Positions 18,124 to 28,424 of a DNA stretch of 64,000 nucleotides are shown here, piece by piece. Numbering within the stretch: the stretch's first letter is position 1; every line of letters begins with the position of its first letter. This DNA is from Candidatus Gastranaerophilales bacterium. GTDB taxonomy: Bacteria > Cyanobacteriota > Vampirovibrionia > Gastranaerophilales > Gastranaerophilaceae. The DNA is taken from positions 145,782 to 209,781 of the forward strand of contig CANQAV010000002.1 in assembly GCA_947589425.1 (NCBI GenBank), written 5' to 3'. The position numbers and the translations under genes are program-made. The notes under the pieces are model-generated. The model had not been told where the DNA came from and ran no database searches. It was given only the letters and a program-made list of their open reading frames with translations.

Positions 18124-19112
18124 AATTAACGGTTTTAGGGCCGGGCTGCTGGGGGCTTACCAGTGCAAAGCTGTTAAATAATAATTTTGATGAAATTTGT
18201 GTCTGGGGAAGAAAAGAAGATTTAACCCCGATGCTCTTAAATGAAAAAAGAATTGAAAAACCTTTAAAAATTGAGCTTGATAAAAAAGTTGAAATAACTT
18301 CAGACCTTAAAATTGCGCTTGAAGGTGCGGATATTATTCTTCTTGTTGTTGCAACTTCGGGAATAAGACCCGTTTGCGAGCAGATTAAAAAAATAGGTCT
18401 GAAAAAAGAACAAATTTTGGTAAATCTGTCAAAAGGTATTGAACTTCCTTCTCTTAAAAGAATGTCCGAAGTTGTTCTTGAAATTTTGCCGGATATTAAT
18501 TTTGCCGTTTTATCGGGCCCTACTTTAGCTCGTGAAATTATTGAAGGGCATCCTACTTTGGCTGTTATTTCATCAAATGATATGGAAGTTGCAAAACGGG
18601 CGCAACAATTATTGAATGTTAAATCTTTATTCAGATTATATACAAACCCCGATATGATTGGGGTTGAGCTTGGCGGAAGCTTGAAAAACGTTATTGCAAT
18701 TGCATCGGGCTTTGCTTCTTCCATGGGGCTGGGTGATAATTTAAGAGGCTCTCTTTTAACAAGGGGCATGGCGGAAATGGTGAGAGTTGGCACGGCACTT
18801 GGTGCTAAAAGCCAGACATTATACGGTTTATCGGGCATGGGCGATTTGATAGCAACGGCATCAAGCCCGTATTCAAGAAATTTTACCGTAGGCTCTTTAA
18901 TTGCAAAAGGTAAAAAAATAGACGACATTTTAGCGGAGCTGGGCTCTGTTGCGGAAGGTGTCAAAACTTCAAAAGCGCTTTGCGAGCTTGCAAAAAAATT
19001 AAATATAGATGTGCCGGTATCTTCTGCTATATATGAAGCGGTTTATACCGATATAACCCCGAAAGAAATACTTGATAAATTGATGAACAGGAAATTGAAA
19101 GAAGAAGATTAA
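18120..19112 (+). CDS. gpsA: NAD(P)-dependent glycerol-3-phosphate dehydrogenase
   Basis: GpsA reduces dihydroxyacetone phosphate to sn-glycerol 3-phosphate for phospholipid synthesis. The 330-residue protein has the Rossmann motif GPGCWG (usually GAGSWG), NLSKGIE, LSGPTLAREI, the catalytic-lysine region GVELGGSLKNVIAIASG, and LSGMGDLIATASSPYSRN. The length is standard. It overlaps the upstream CDF-CorC gene by 4 bp (ATGA) and the downstream small gene by 1 bp (TAATG), forming a tight operon. A long minus-strand ORF through this gene is a shadow. Confidence 0.96.
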   Translation: MKLTVLGPGCWGLTSAKLLNNNFDEICVWGRKEDLTPMLLNEKRIEKPLKIELDKKVEITSDLKIALEGADIILLVVATSGIRPVCEQIKKIGLKKEQILVNLSKGIELPSLKRMSEVVLEILPDINFAVLSGPTLAREIIEGHPTLAVISSNDMEVAKRAQQLLNVKSLFRLYTNPDMIGVELGGSLKNVIAIASGFASSMGLGDNLRGSLLTRGMAEMVRVGTALGAKSQTLYGLSGMGDLIATASSPYSRNFTVGSLIAKGKKIDDILAELGSVAEGVKTSKALCELAKKLNIDVPVSSAIYEAVYTDITPKEILDKLMNRKLKEED

Positions 19113-19537
19113 TGAAAAAGATTTTTATTGCCTTAATGTTATTTTTAAGTGCTTTTGCGCTTGCAGATTACAGTTTTACAAAAGACGGAAGAAATATAAA
19201 ATTTGCGGATGATGAATTAAAATTTTATGAAGGCGATATTGTGCTTAATGAAAATCAGGTGAAGGAAATGTTTAAAGATTATGAAATTATAAAAATATCC
19301 CGATTTGATAAAAATAAAAAATATGAAATTAAAAATTCGCCTTTTAAGTCAAGAAAAATTCTTTTATTTAACGATACAAACAGAACTTTTCACGGCTTTG
19401 AAATTTATCCGATAAGCTCAAGAGATATGTTTGAAGGCAAATACGGCGCAATTAAATCTTTAATTACAATTTACGGAAAGAAAAATACCCGCTTAAAACA
19501 CGAAGGCGGAGACGAATTTGAAATTGTCGTTAAATAA
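19112..19537 (+). CDS. Small secreted protein, unknown
   Basis: This 141-residue protein has an N-terminal signal peptide (MKKIFIALMLFLSAFALADY) cleaved probably after ALA. The mature part is charged and beta-rich with no cysteine and no motif I recognise. Its start overlaps the gpsA stop by one base (TAATG), so it is translated from the same mRNA. A periplasmic location is likely. Confidence 0.7.
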   Translation: MKKIFIALMLFLSAFALADYSFTKDGRNIKFADDELKFYEGDIVLNENQVKEMFKDYEIIKISRFDKNKKYEIKNSPFKSRKILLFNDTNRTFHGFEIYPISSRDMFEGKYGAIKSLITIYGKKNTRLKHEGGDEFEIVVK

Positions 19538-19608
19538 TTAAAATAAGATTAATTTTAGAAAAATTTTAAAAAATCCTTATAAAATGTAAATATAAGAAAG
19601 GGTTTTTT

Positions 19609-22188
19609 ATGTTCGACAATTTGACAAATTCGGCTCAAGAATTAATGTATAAAGCTCAGGCTGTTTCACTTGAAAACCATAATACCATGATTGAGCCTGT
19701 TCATTTTTTATATATTATGGCAAATTCAGATATTGAATCTGCCGCATTATTGATGAGTGAATTAAAATTAAACACAAGCCTTTTTTTGCACGATATAACA
19801 AATGCGCTCAATAATGTTCCTAAAGTTCAGGATATACAAGATAAAACATATTTAAGTAAAAATTCTCTTTCTTTGCTTGAAAAAGCAGCTCAAAAGGCTA
19901 AAGAATTAAAAGACAAGTATGTATCAATTGAACACATACTGCTTGCTTTAATTGAGGTCGATGATGCTGATATTAAAAGAATAGTTGAAAAGTATCAGCT
20001 TACAAATTCAAAAATTCTTAATGCCATGAAAAATATGAGAGGTGATAAAACTGTGGATACAAAAAATGCTGATGAAGATTATAAAATTATAGAAAAATTT
20101 TCAATAGATTTAACCCGTCTTGCCCGTGACGGTAAATTAGACCCCGTTATCGGAAGAGATGAAGAAATAAGAAGAATTATTCAGGTATTAAACAGAAGGA
20201 CAAAAAATAACCCCTGTTTAATCGGCGAGGCAGGTGTCGGAAAAACCGCAATTGTAGAAGGCTTGGCCCAAAGAATTATAAGAGGGGACGTGCCTGAAAG
20301 TCTTAAAGATACAACTTTGATTTCGCTTGATATGGGCGCTTTAATTGCAGGTGCAAAATATAGAGGCGAATTTGAAGAAAGATTGAAAAAAGTTTTAAAA
20401 GAGGTTGAAAAATCAGACGGTCAAATAATTATGTTTATTGATGAACTCCATACCGTAGTGGGCGCAGGGGGCGCCGAGGGTACTGCGGATGCGGGCAACC
20501 TTTTAAAACCGATGCTCGCTCGTGGTGCAATGAGGGTTTTGGGAGCTACAACGGTCAACGAATATCGAAAATATATTGAAAAAGACCCTGCGCTTGAGCG
20601 TCGTTTCCAGCCGATTTTGGTGGATGAGCCTACCGTTGATGATACAATTTCAATTTTAAGAGGTTTAAAAGATAAATATGAAGTACACCACGGAATAAGA
20701 ATTAAAGATTCCGCTCTTGTTGCTGCGGCAAAATTATCCCAAAGATATATAACCGACAGATTTCTTCCCGATAAGGCAATTGACCTTGTTGATGAAGCAT
20801 CTTCCGCAGTAAGAATTGAAATTGATTCAATGCCCGAAGAACTTGATAAGCTTGAGCGTCAAAAATTACAGCTTCAAATTGAACTTCAATCCCTAAAGGA
20901 TGATAACGACGAAGAAAAAATTAAAAATGTCGAAGCTCTTTTAAATGATGTTAATTCAAAAGCTGAAGTTTTGAAAACGCAATGGGAAAAAGAAAAATCT
21001 TCAATTAAAGGGGAAGCTTCAATTAAAACCGAAATAGAAGAAGTTAAACACCAAATTGAAAAAGCCCAAAGAGATTATAACCTTGAACTTGCCGCAAAAT
21101 TACAATACGGCAGACTGCCCGAGCTTGAAAACCAATTGAAAGAATGTAAAAATAACGAACACAAAGGCGCTCTTTTAAAAGAAGAAATTGATGAAGAAGA
21201 CATTGCTCAAATTATATCAAAATGGACAGGAGTTCCGGTTTCAAAACTTGTTGAAGAAGAAAGCCAAAAACTTCTTGATATGGAAAAAGTTCTTCATACT
21301 CAAGTAATCGGTCAAGATGAAGCGGTTGAAGTTATATCAGATTCGATAAGACGTGCAAGAAGCGGACTTTCCGACCCTAAAAGACCGATTGGAACATTTT
21401 TGTTTTTGGGTCCTACAGGGGTTGGTAAAACCGAACTAGCTAAAGCCTTAGCCAAATTTATGTTTTTGGATGAAGAAAGTCTTATCAGAATTGATATGTC
21501 AGAATACATGGAAAAACATTCTGTTGCAAGGCTTATAGGCGCACCTCCGGGATATGTCGGATATGATGAAGGAGGACAGCTCACCTCTGCCGTTCGCAAA
21601 AAACCCTATTCCGTTATTCTTTTTGATGAAATCGAAAAAGCACATCCCGATGTATTTAACATCATGCTTCAAATGTTTGATGACGGCAGATTGACGGATT
21701 CAAAAGGAAGAACGGTAGATTTTAAAAATACCATTATAATTTTAACATCTAACATAGGCTCAAACATTATCCTGGATAATGCCCTGAAAGGTATGATGAA
21801 TCCGACTAATAAAGAACAAGTTAAAGAAGAAATTACTCAAAAGTTAAGAGAATACTTTAAGCCCGAATTTTTAAACAGGATTGATGAAACAATATTCTTT
21901 GATGCTCTTACTTTGGATAATCTTTCTCATATTGTTGATATTCAGGTTGAATACCTGCGTGAATTATTAAAAGAAAGAAAAATTGAGCTTGTAATTACAA
22001 AAGATGCGAAAGAACACCTTGCGCTTCAAGGATATAATCCTATGTACGGGGCAAGACCTCTTAAGCGCACAATAAGACAGCTCATTGAAAATCCTTTATC
22101 AAAAGCACTTTTAAAAGGTGATTTTAAAGACGGAGATAAAATTGAAATAGATTATCAAAATGAGGAAATTGAATTTAAAAAAGTCTAA
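19609..22188 (+). CDS. clpB: ATP-dependent disaggregase ClpB
   Basis: ClpB solubilises aggregated proteins together with DnaK. The 859-residue protein has the N domain, a first AAA+ module ([33 protein letters not shown]) and a coiled-coil middle domain (about 400-530). The second AAA+ module contains [16 protein letters not shown], and [24 protein letters not shown] is cut here to its core [12 protein letters not shown]. The middle domain and the absence of a ClpP loop (IGF/L) separate it from ClpA/ClpC. The SD is AGAAAGGG. I see no CIRCE operator upstream. A strong terminator follows. Confidence 0.97.
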   Translation: MFDNLTNSAQELMYKAQAVSLENHNTMIEPVHFLYIMANSDIESAALLMSELKLNTSLFLHDITNALNNVPKVQDIQDKTYLSKNSLSLLEKAAQKAKELKDKYVSIEHILLALIEVDDADIKRIVEKYQLTNSKILNAMKNMRGDKTVDTKNADEDYKIIEKFSIDLTRLARDGKLDPVIGRDEEIRRIIQVLNRRTKNNPCLIGEAGVGKTAIVEGLAQRIIRGDVPESLKDTTLISLDMGALIAGAKYRGEFEERLKKVLKEVEKSDGQIIMFIDELHTVVGAGGAEGTADAGNLLKPMLARGAMRVLGATTVNEYRKYIEKDPALERRFQPILVDEPTVDDTISILRGLKDKYEVHHGIRIKDSALVAAAKLSQRYITDRFLPDKAIDLVDEASSAVRIEIDSMPEELDKLERQKLQLQIELQSLKDDNDEEKIKNVEALLNDVNSKAEVLKTQWEKEKSSIKGEASIKTEIEEVKHQIEKAQRDYNLELAAKLQYGRLPELENQLKECKNNEHKGALLKEEIDEEDIAQIISKWTGVPVSKLVEEESQKLLDMEKVLHTQVIGQDEAVEVISDSIRRARSGLSDPKRPIGTFLFLGPTGVGKTELAKALAKFMFLDEESLIRIDMSEYMEKHSVARLIGAPPGYVGYDEGGQLTSAVRKKPYSVILFDEIEKAHPDVFNIMLQMFDDGRLTDSKGRTVDFKNTIIILTSNIGSNIILDNALKGMMNPTNKEQVKEEITQKLREYFKPEFLNRIDETIFFDALTLDNLSHIVDIQVEYLRELLKERKIELVITKDAKEHLALQGYNPMYGARPLKRTIRQLIENPLSKALLKGDFKDGDKIEIDYQNEEIEFKKV

Positions 22189-22208
22189 GACAGATAAAAA
22201 AGCATTAA

Positions 22209-22240
22209 AAAAAGCGGGTTGTAAACTCTCCCGCTTTTTT
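22209..22240. terminator. Bidirectional intrinsic terminator (clpB / 53-residue gene)
   Basis: AAAAAGCGGG and CCCGCTTTTT form a 10 bp stem with T runs on both strands, placed 20 bp after the clpB stop and about 10 bp after the stop of the minus-strand small gene. It serves both. Confidence 0.85.
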
Positions 22241-22249
22241 AAGACTTTT

Positions 22250-22411
22250 TTAAACTAACCCTAAAACCTTCTTGTACCAGCTGAATGTTTCAAGCTCTAA
22301 ACCGTTGAATGTTGTTTTCAAACATTGTTTTTTCAAATAATGTTGAAATTCATCATTGAATTTGGTTTTTTGAGCGGTCTGGGTCTGTGTTTCTTGAGCG
22401 GAAATTGACAT
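22250..22411 (-). CDS. 53-residue small protein, not in ORF track
   Basis: This ORF encodes MSISAQETQTQTAQKTKFND... ending FSWYKKVLGLV. Four things support it: a perfect AGGAGG 6-7 nt before the ATG, a TTACAC-16 bp-TATAAT promoter about 50 bp upstream, an intrinsic terminator directly after the stop, and natural amino-acid composition. The first 17 residues are Gln/Thr rich and probably disordered. The remainder contains FNDEFQHYLKKQCLKTTFNG and LELETFSWYKKVL, likely helical. There is no signal peptide or TM segment. I do not recognise a family. Confidence 0.75.
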   Translation of the reverse strand: MSISAQETQTQTAQKTKFNDEFQHYLKKQCLKTTFNGLELETFSWYKKVLGLV

Positions 22412-22462
22412 GAGAACCTCCTAGCACTTTACAACTAACAACTTAACTTTAACTTGCTCTAT

Positions 22463-22490
22463 ATTATAACACAAAAATTAATTTGTGTAA
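22463..22490 (-). promoter_or_regulatory. Predicted promoter of the 53-residue gene
   Basis: On the minus strand TTACAC, a 16 bp spacer and a perfect TATAAT precede the small gene. The rest of the gap up to 22650 is AT-rich with no further feature I can support. Confidence 0.6.
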
Positions 22491-22650
22491 GCTTTTTTTT
22501 AAAAAAATAACCCGATTATGCTAGGAAACCCGCACAGATATTGTTTATTTTACTTTTGTAGTAATTGTAACATTTTCTTTACTAAAAGCAAGTCAATTTT
22601 TTTTCTTCTCTTGTTTTAAAAGATTATGTAACATTTTAGGACATTTTTTT

Positions 22651-24366
22651 ATGAAAATAAATTCTGTAATAAATCTTAATAATTCTAATTTAAAAAATTT
22701 AAGGCATGGCAATTATAAACAAAATTTAAATTCGGTTGAATATAAAAAACCTCAAAGTTATCTTCCGACAAAAATGTTTTTAAGTTTTCAGGGCGGTTAT
22801 ACTCTTAATTTGAAAGATACTTACGATAATCTTGAATGGGGTGAATATCCGCAGGATATCCTTCCTGCAATTGAAAAGGAATTAAATTTTAATCCTTCAA
22901 CAAAGAAAACCCTCTATGATATTCATTTTGATAAATATAAAGAAATTTTAAACTGTTTTTCTCTTGATGAATTAAAAGAAAAATTCCCCGAATTTCAAGA
23001 CGTTTTGTCGGTTGAAGATGTTGAAGCAAAAGATGAAAGTTTTATCGGCAGATTTAAAAATAATCAGCTTGAAGGTTTTCCAAACGATGAAGATTTAACC
23101 CTTCAATTAATAAAATTATACTGGGGACAAGGATTTTCCTTGAATGACCTTTCTGATTACGCTGCTCAAAATTCCCCTCAGGGAAACAAAATTTCGCTTT
23201 TATATACAATGAATAAATTAAACATTCCCTTAATGCAAAGGCACTACGCATCCGTTTTGAAGCTTTCAAATAAAGAATATAACGAACGCTATACAAAAGA
23301 GATGTCCGTCAGGTCAAGGGAAGCAAAGGAAGAAAAACAACAGCGCTCGGAAGGTGAAGCGGTATATATTCCGACAGTTGAAATGACGCCCGAGAGAAGA
23401 AAACATATTTCGGAAGCTCTAAAAAAATATTATAAAGAAAACCCCGAAGCGCTTGTTCGTATGTCAAAAAGGCAGAAGGATTTTTACGAACAAAACCCTA
23501 AATATAAAGAAGATTTGTCTCTTGTTATGGATTACGCATGGAATAAAACACAGGAAGGTAAAAGTATTAAAAAATATCTTTCCAAGTTCTTAAAGAAATA
23601 TCATCAAAATCTGGATATTTCTTCCGATGAATTATCTTTAAAAAAAGCTATGTCTTATGAAAACCGCTGCGCTTTAGATGAATTTTGGTCTAAAAATGAT
23701 TGGGCGAAAGAAAAGTTTTCAATTGCAGTTCAAAACGGATGGAATTATATATCTCTTCATCCCGAAGCATCCGAAAAAAGTGTGTTGAACATTGATATAC
23801 CCATACCTAAAGAATGCACAAAGTTTGATACTATACCAAAAACACTTAAACAAAAAATATATAATTTTGCACTTTCAAAAGGCTATCCTTTTAAAAACGT
23901 AACTTTCGGGATTGCATTTTTCTATGGAGATAAGCCCGTTGAAGGGAAAGAAAAATTTGCAAAACAAGCAGATTACGCACAATCGGTTATAGATGAATTT
24001 TTGAATAAAAACCCCAAAGAAGCTGATTTATCAACAACCGCAAAGCAATATGCGCTTTTGAGAATGGTAAATATATTGAAATATAATATTAAAAGTAAAT
24101 TACCCAAAAGTGTTACAAAAGAAAAATCGCAAATTTTGGTACAAATGATGAGTCAAATCAATAAAGAAGTTTCAACAATTTTTTATATTGATGCCAAAGG
24201 CGATTTCCATCCCCTTTCTTCCGACTTTGATAAGGTGGATGAATTCTATAATGCATTTATGTATCAAACGCATTTAATGGGATTAAAAGATTTTCCCGAA
24301 TATGCCGATAAAATGTTTGATGATTGTTATTTATATTCCTGTAAAATGTTTAATGATGTTGAGTAA
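22651..24366 (+). CDS. Large hypothetical protein with N-terminal SFQG motif and NUMOD-like repeats
   Basis: This 571-residue protein has no signal peptide. After an Asn-rich leader it carries [11 protein letters not shown] at about 42-52, the SFxG-type tag shared with two other proteins in this window. Residues about 245-290 contain a tandem pattern, [20 protein letters not shown] followed by [15 protein letters not shown]. It resembles the short helix-turn repeats (NUMOD3-like) of homing-endonuclease DNA-binding tails. No nuclease domain is visible. The start has a weak AGGA. The 3' end overlaps the convergent rmlA by 17 bp. Function is unknown. Confidence 0.75.
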   Translation: MKINSVINLNNSNLKNLRHGNYKQNLNSVEYKKPQSYLPTKMFLSFQGGYTLNLKDTYDNLEWGEYPQDILPAIEKELNFNPSTKKTLYDIHFDKYKEILNCFSLDELKEKFPEFQDVLSVEDVEAKDESFIGRFKNNQLEGFPNDEDLTLQLIKLYWGQGFSLNDLSDYAAQNSPQGNKISLLYTMNKLNIPLMQRHYASVLKLSNKEYNERYTKEMSVRSREAKEEKQQRSEGEAVYIPTVEMTPERRKHISEALKKYYKENPEALVRMSKRQKDFYEQNPKYKEDLSLVMDYAWNKTQEGKSIKKYLSKFLKKYHQNLDISSDELSLKKAMSYENRCALDEFWSKNDWAKEKFSIAVQNGWNYISLHPEASEKSVLNIDIPIPKECTKFDTIPKTLKQKIYNFALSKGYPFKNVTFGIAFFYGDKPVEGKEKFAKQADYAQSVIDEFLNKNPKEADLSTTAKQYALLRMVNILKYNIKSKLPKSVTKEKSQILVQMMSQINKEVSTIFYIDAKGDFHPLSSDFDKVDEFYNAFMYQTHLMGLKDFPEYADKMFDDCYLYSCKMFNDVE

Positions 24367-25231
24367 TCGATTGAGCCATTCTTTCAAGATATAAACCGTA
24401 GCCGTTTTGTTTATATTGTTTTGCCAAATCTTTCAACTGCTGTGTTGTGATATAACCCATACGGCAGGCAACTTCTTCAATTGATGCGATTTTCATTCCC
24501 GTATTAATTTCCATGGATTGAACAAAGTTTGCCGCCTGCAAAAGACTGTCAAAAGTTCCCGTGTCAAGCCAAGCAAAACCTCTTCCCAAAATTTCAACTT
24601 TGAGCTTATTTTGTTTTAAATATATTTTATTTAAATCGGTAATTTCCAACTCCCCTCTTTTTGAAGGTTTAAGCGATTTAGCATATTCAACAACGTGTTT
24701 ATCATAAAAATATAAACCTGTTACTGCGTAATTTGATTTTGGTTTTTTGGGTTTTTCTTCAATGGAGATTGCTTTGTTGTTCTTGTCAAATTCAACAACG
24801 CCGAATCTTTCCGGGTCATGTACCTGATAGCCGAATATGGTTGCCCCTTGTTTTCTTTTTGCAATTTCTTTAAGAATGTCCGAAAAACCGTGTCCGTGGA
24901 ATATGTTATCCCCTAAAATAAGAGCTACGGGCGAATTTTTAATAAAATCTTCCGCTATTATAAAACTTTCCGCTATCCCTCTGGGAACTTCCTGGACTGC
25001 GTAAGAAAATCTTGCTCCTATTTGAGAGCCGTCTTGCAAAACTTTTTTAAAATTATTTATGTCATTAGGGCTTGTAATGATAAGTATGTCTTTTATTCCC
25101 GCCAATAAAAGGGTTGTGATGGGGTAGTATATCATCGGTTTATCAAATACGGGTAAAAGTATTTTCGATATTGGTAAACTTGCCGGAAACAGTCTTGAGC
25201 CTGCACCTGCTGCAAGAATTATGCCTTTCAT
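24350..25231 (-). CDS. rmlA: Glucose-1-phosphate thymidylyltransferase
   Basis: RmlA/RfbA joins dTTP and glucose-1-phosphate to dTDP-glucose, the first step of dTDP-rhamnose and related sugar synthesis. The 293-residue protein starts [20 protein letters not shown] (pyrophosphorylase signature, usually GGxGTRLxPxT). It continues [27 protein letters not shown] and [16 protein letters not shown], all diagnostic. Here GSRLFPAS replaces GTRLYPLT. No rmlB, C or D is adjacent. The SD is GAGGAG. Confidence 0.95.
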   Translation of the reverse strand: MKGIILAAGAGSRLFPASLPISKILLPVFDKPMIYYPITTLLLAGIKDILIITSPNDINNFKKVLQDGSQIGARFSYAVQEVPRGIAESFIIAEDFIKNSPVALILGDNIFHGHGFSDILKEIAKRKQGATIFGYQVHDPERFGVVEFDKNNKAISIEEKPKKPKSNYAVTGLYFYDKHVVEYAKSLKPSKRGELEITDLNKIYLKQNKLKVEILGRGFAWLDTGTFDSLLQAANFVQSMEINTGMKIASIEEVACRMGYITTQQLKDLAKQYKQNGYGLYLERMAQSITQHH

Positions 25232-25321
25232 TTTTTCTCCTCTTTTTTATTATTGTAGTTGAAAAATGAATTGGTGTATAGTTTGTAACATTGCCCTTAC
25301 AAATATTTTAAAAAAGCAAAT

Positions 25322-25354
25322 AAAAAATGCGCAAAAATTTTTGCGCATTTTTTT
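25322..25354 (-). terminator. Intrinsic terminator of hpf
   Basis: AAAAAATGCGCAAAAA pairs perfectly with TTTTTGCGCATTTTTT. It lies just downstream of the hpf stop on the minus strand and is T rich in both directions. Confidence 0.8.
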
Positions 25355-25367
25355 TCTTTATTTTGTT

Positions 25368-25727
25368 TTATGCTTCAACTTCTTCTGTTTGTGCGGAAGT
25401 TCTTATGGATTCAACTCCGCCTTTTGATTTTGATAATCCTTTTTCTTTGAATTTTCTAACCTGACGGTCTAATTTATCGCACACAAGGTCAATCGAAGCA
25501 TACATGTTTTCGGCTTTTTCTTCTACTCTTATGGTTTCACCGCCTATTTTACAGTTGATTTCAGCAATGTGCGAGTCATTAACGGAGGGATTTTTAATTA
25601 CCGATAAAACAACATCAATAGCATCAATTTGTTCATAGTGGTTTGCCACTTTTCCGGCTTTTTCTTTTACATAAGCTTTGATTGCTTCAGTAATTTCAAT
25701 GTTACGACCATTAACGTGAATATGCAT
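25368..25727 (-). CDS. hpf: Ribosome hibernation promoting factor (short form)
   Basis: HPF/RaiA-family proteins bind the 30S decoding region in slow growth. The 119-residue protein has the family start MHIHVNGRNIEITEAIKAYV. It also has the DVVLSVIKNPSVNDSHIAEI and YASIDLVCDKLDRQVRKFKEK blocks. It lacks the C-terminal dimerisation domain of long HPF, ending in a short acidic tail. TATAAT lies upstream on the minus strand at 25774-25779. Confidence 0.9.
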   Translation of the reverse strand: MHIHVNGRNIEITEAIKAYVKEKAGKVANHYEQIDAIDVVLSVIKNPSVNDSHIAEINCKIGGETIRVEEKAENMYASIDLVCDKLDRQVRKFKEKGLSKSKGGVESIRTSAQTEEVEA

Positions 25728-25829
25728 AGTTTTCTCCGTTTCTAGCGCAGATAGTCACCATCTCGCTTTTTCTATTATACCCTATTTCAACATTTTTTTA
25801 AAGAAAATAATTTAAAAAGTAAAATTAAT

Positions 25830-25858
25830 TTACTTAATCTATAATATTTGTGTATAAT
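25830..25858 (+). promoter_or_regulatory. Predicted promoter of the aminotransferase-hisH operon
   Basis: TTACTT, a 17 bp spacer and TATAAT lie about 30 bp before the aminotransferase ATG, which has its own GAGGT ribosome-binding site. Confidence 0.5.
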
Positions 25859-25887
25859 TTACTTATAACACTAGTTTAGAGGTAAGT

Positions 25888-27126
25888 ATGGATAAAGAAA
25901 TTTTTAATAATCAAATAAAAAACATGTCAAACTATATCATGTTTATAATAAAAGCGAAGCAGGTTGAATTAACCCCTTTCTTGAAAGCTAAAAACAGAGC
26001 CCCAATAGCGCTTTCCATGGGCGCACCGGTGGATAAAGTTCCTGATTTTGTAATTAATAAAGCAAAAGAATATCTTGATATTCCCTCGCTCCACACTTAT
26101 TCAACTCCCAAAGGGGAAATGAAGTTTTTGGAAGCCGTTTCAAAAAGAATGAAAGAGCGCTTCGGGGTTGAATTAAGCCCTAAAGATGAAATTTTTTCTC
26201 TTATAGGCTCAAAAGAAGGTATATCAAATCTCCTCAAGGCATTAATTAACCCGAAGGAAATTGAAGAAGAAAAAGATGTTATTTTAATTCCCGCACCGGG
26301 GTATGCTTCTTATTCTCAAATGATTAAAGCACAAGGCGCAAGAGCATACGGCATAAGCCTGAATGAAGAAAATAACTATATGCCGAACCTTGACGAAGTC
26401 TTTGATAAATATATAAAAGAAGGTAATGACCCTAAAAAAATTAAAGCTCTGTTTATAAATTATCCGAATAATCCTCTGGGTGCTACCGCAACAAAAGAAT
26501 ATCTTGCTCATTGTGTTAATTTTTGTTTGAAGCATGGAATACTTTTGGTTTCGGATAATGCATATTGCGAAATGTATTTTGATGAAGACTATAAACCGCA
26601 TTCGGTTTTTGAATGCGAAGGAGCAAAAGACTGCGCCGTTGAAATGTACAGCTTTTCAAAATCTTATGCCATGACAGGCTGGCGTTTGGGCTGGGCTTGC
26701 GGTAATTCAACCATAATTACAATGTTATCCCGTGCAAAAGGCACTGTTGATACAGGTATATTCAAGGTTCTTCAATACGCAGGAGCCGACCTTTTAGTAA
26801 GCGAAGAAGGTCAAAAATACATTGATAATCAAAACGAAAAATTTAAAAATAAAATTCAAAAGTTTGTTTCGGGGCTTAATTCTTTGGGATATAAGGTTAA
26901 AATGCCAAAAGCCGCATTTTATTTGTGGGTTGAAATTCCAAAAAGATATAAAGACTGTGTTCAATTTGCGGATGAATTGTTGGAAAAATCAGGTATTGTA
27001 GTTGTTCCGGGAACTGCTTTTGATAAAAATGCACTTCGTCACATAAGGCTTTCCGTTGTAGCATCTGACGAAGATTTGTCGGAAGTTATAAGACGCATGA
27101 GAGAAGACGGTTTTAGTTTTGAGTGA
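25888..27126 (+). CDS. PLP-dependent class I/II aminotransferase
   Basis: This 412-residue fold-type I aminotransferase has LIPAPGYASY (cofactor ring region), NYPNNPLGAT, VSDNAYCEMYF (Asp and Tyr contacting PLP) and SFSKSYAMTGWRLGW with the Schiff-base lysine. PGTAFDKNALRHIRLSV carries the substrate-carboxylate arginine. Length and pattern fit LL-diaminopimelate aminotransferase-like or alanine/aspartate aminotransferases; subtype is not certain by eye. DapL is plausible for a lineage related to cyanobacteria, but that is inference. It overlaps hisH by 8 bp. Confidence 0.88.
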   Translation: MDKEIFNNQIKNMSNYIMFIIKAKQVELTPFLKAKNRAPIALSMGAPVDKVPDFVINKAKEYLDIPSLHTYSTPKGEMKFLEAVSKRMKERFGVELSPKDEIFSLIGSKEGISNLLKALINPKEIEEEKDVILIPAPGYASYSQMIKAQGARAYGISLNEENNYMPNLDEVFDKYIKEGNDPKKIKALFINYPNNPLGATATKEYLAHCVNFCLKHGILLVSDNAYCEMYFDEDYKPHSVFECEGAKDCAVEMYSFSKSYAMTGWRLGWACGNSTIITMLSRAKGTVDTGIFKVLQYAGADLLVSEEGQKYIDNQNEKFKNKIQKFVSGLNSLGYKVKMPKAAFYLWVEIPKRYKDCVQFADELLEKSGIVVVPGTAFDKNALRHIRLSVVASDEDLSEVIRRMREDGFSFE

Positions 27127-27706
27127 TATAGTTATAATTGATTATAATTCAGGTAATACAAAAAGCCTCGGGAATATGCTTGAGAGCTTAGGATATCACT
27201 ATATTTTATCAGACAGAAAAGAAGATATCCTGAGTGCAAAAAAGCTTTTGTTTCCGGGGCAGGGTCATTTTGAACAGGCAGTTAAAAACCTTGAGGCAAA
27301 AGGGCTGAAAAATACAATTATAAAGGCTCTTGATAAAGGGATAGATTTTTTGGGAATATGCCTCGGGCTTCAAATTCTTTTTGAAGAAAGCGAAGAAGCT
27401 CCCAATATAAAAGGGCTTGGTATCTTAGAAGGCAGTGTCAAAAAATTTCAGGGAATTAAAACTCCTCAAATCGGGTGGAACAAAATTAAAACAAGAGGAA
27501 ATTCAAATTTTGACGACGATTATTTTTATTTTGTAAATTCATATTATGTCATGCCAAAAGATGAAAATATAATATCTTCAACTTGCGAATACGGAATTGA
27601 ATTTACTTCAAGCATAAAAAAAGATAATCTTTCCGCCGTTCAATTTCATCCCGAAAAAAGTGCATCAGCGGGTGTTAAATTTTTCAAAAAGTGGTTAGAA
27701 TTGTAA
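27119..27706 (+). CDS. hisH: Imidazole glycerol phosphate synthase glutaminase subunit
   Basis: HisH hydrolyses glutamine and feeds ammonia to HisF in histidine synthesis. The 195-residue class I glutaminase has the nucleophile loop GICLGLQ, PGQGHFEQA (oxyanion region) and AVQFHPEKS with the catalytic His and Glu. The start is TTG, inside the end of the aminotransferase gene; no in-frame ATG fits the conserved IVIIDYNSGNT start. No hisF or other his gene is in the window, so the pathway is scattered. Confidence 0.93.
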   Translation: MSDIVIIDYNSGNTKSLGNMLESLGYHYILSDRKEDILSAKKLLFPGQGHFEQAVKNLEAKGLKNTIIKALDKGIDFLGICLGLQILFEESEEAPNIKGLGILEGSVKKFQGIKTPQIGWNKIKTRGNSNFDDDYFYFVNSYYVMPKDENIISSTCEYGIEFTSSIKKDNLSAVQFHPEKSASAGVKFFKKWLEL

Positions 27707-27708
27707 TT

Positions 27709-28356
27709 ATGAAAAAAATTTTGTTATTAGTTTTCATATTGAATATTTTAGCGGTAAATGCCGATGTAATACCGAGCTATATAAATTCAATCAAAAAATA
27801 CGGCTCGGGTTTTACGGAAATTAAATCTCCTCTTGTAATGTATGAAACTCCGTCTAAAGAGGGGAATATAGTTGAAATGTTGAACTTTGATTACAAGGAT
27901 AAAATAAGCTGTAATATAAATCGAAACAGATGTGAAGCGGATGAAGTTTTTGCACTGTATTCCCAATCAAAAAAAATTGCGCTTTTAACAACTCTCGACG
28001 AGAGCGAAGGGTGGAATTTTGTTTGTTTTAATCAGCTTGAAAAACCCGTTTGCGGCTGGGTCGAAGGGGATAAAAACAAATTTTATAATTGGCTTGATTT
28101 TTTTAATATATTCGGCAAAAAATACGGACTTTATCTTTTTAAAGATTTAAATAAATCAGATAAAATTTTATATGCATCTCCTTCAAGACAAACAAATTCA
28201 ACAGGCACTATCACCCTTGCAAAATATATAACTCCTTGGCTTGTAAGAGGGAACTGGATACTTGTTAAAGTAATTGATATAGATAACGAGCAAAAAACCG
28301 GCTGGGTTAATTTTCGTGATAATGAAGGCAAATTAAAACTTTTTGTTAAGTTCTGA
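27709..28356 (+). CDS. Secreted protein with SH3-like segments
   Basis: The start is moved from the track GTG to ATG 27709, which begins a clean signal peptide (MKKILLLVFILNILAVNADV); the mature length is about 195. Two halves resemble bacterial SH3 domains: PSKEGNIVEMLNF...GWNFVCF...CGWVEGD and ASPSRQTNSTGTITL...GNWILVKVID...TGWVNFRD. It begins 2 bp after hisH. It may bind a cell-wall or periplasmic partner; function is unknown. Confidence 0.65.
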   Translation: MKKILLLVFILNILAVNADVIPSYINSIKKYGSGFTEIKSPLVMYETPSKEGNIVEMLNFDYKDKISCNINRNRCEADEVFALYSQSKKIALLTTLDESEGWNFVCFNQLEKPVCGWVEGDKNKFYNWLDFFNIFGKKYGLYLFKDLNKSDKILYASPSRQTNSTGTITLAKYITPWLVRGNWILVKVIDIDNEQKTGWVNFRDNEGKLKLFVKF

Positions 28357-28424
28357 TAATCAATTTATCGCAAAAAAATTTTTTTTATGTTAATTTTATT
28401 TTAACGAATAAAAAGGGTTTTAAA

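Noticed and set aside
18074-18964. 296-residue minus-strand ORF
   Set aside because: Shadow of gpsA; Ser/Pro/Ile-rich composition and no domain.
19538-19608. CIRCE/HrcA operator before clpB
   Set aside because: The AT-rich sequence has no TTAGCACTC-N9-GAGTGCTAA match.
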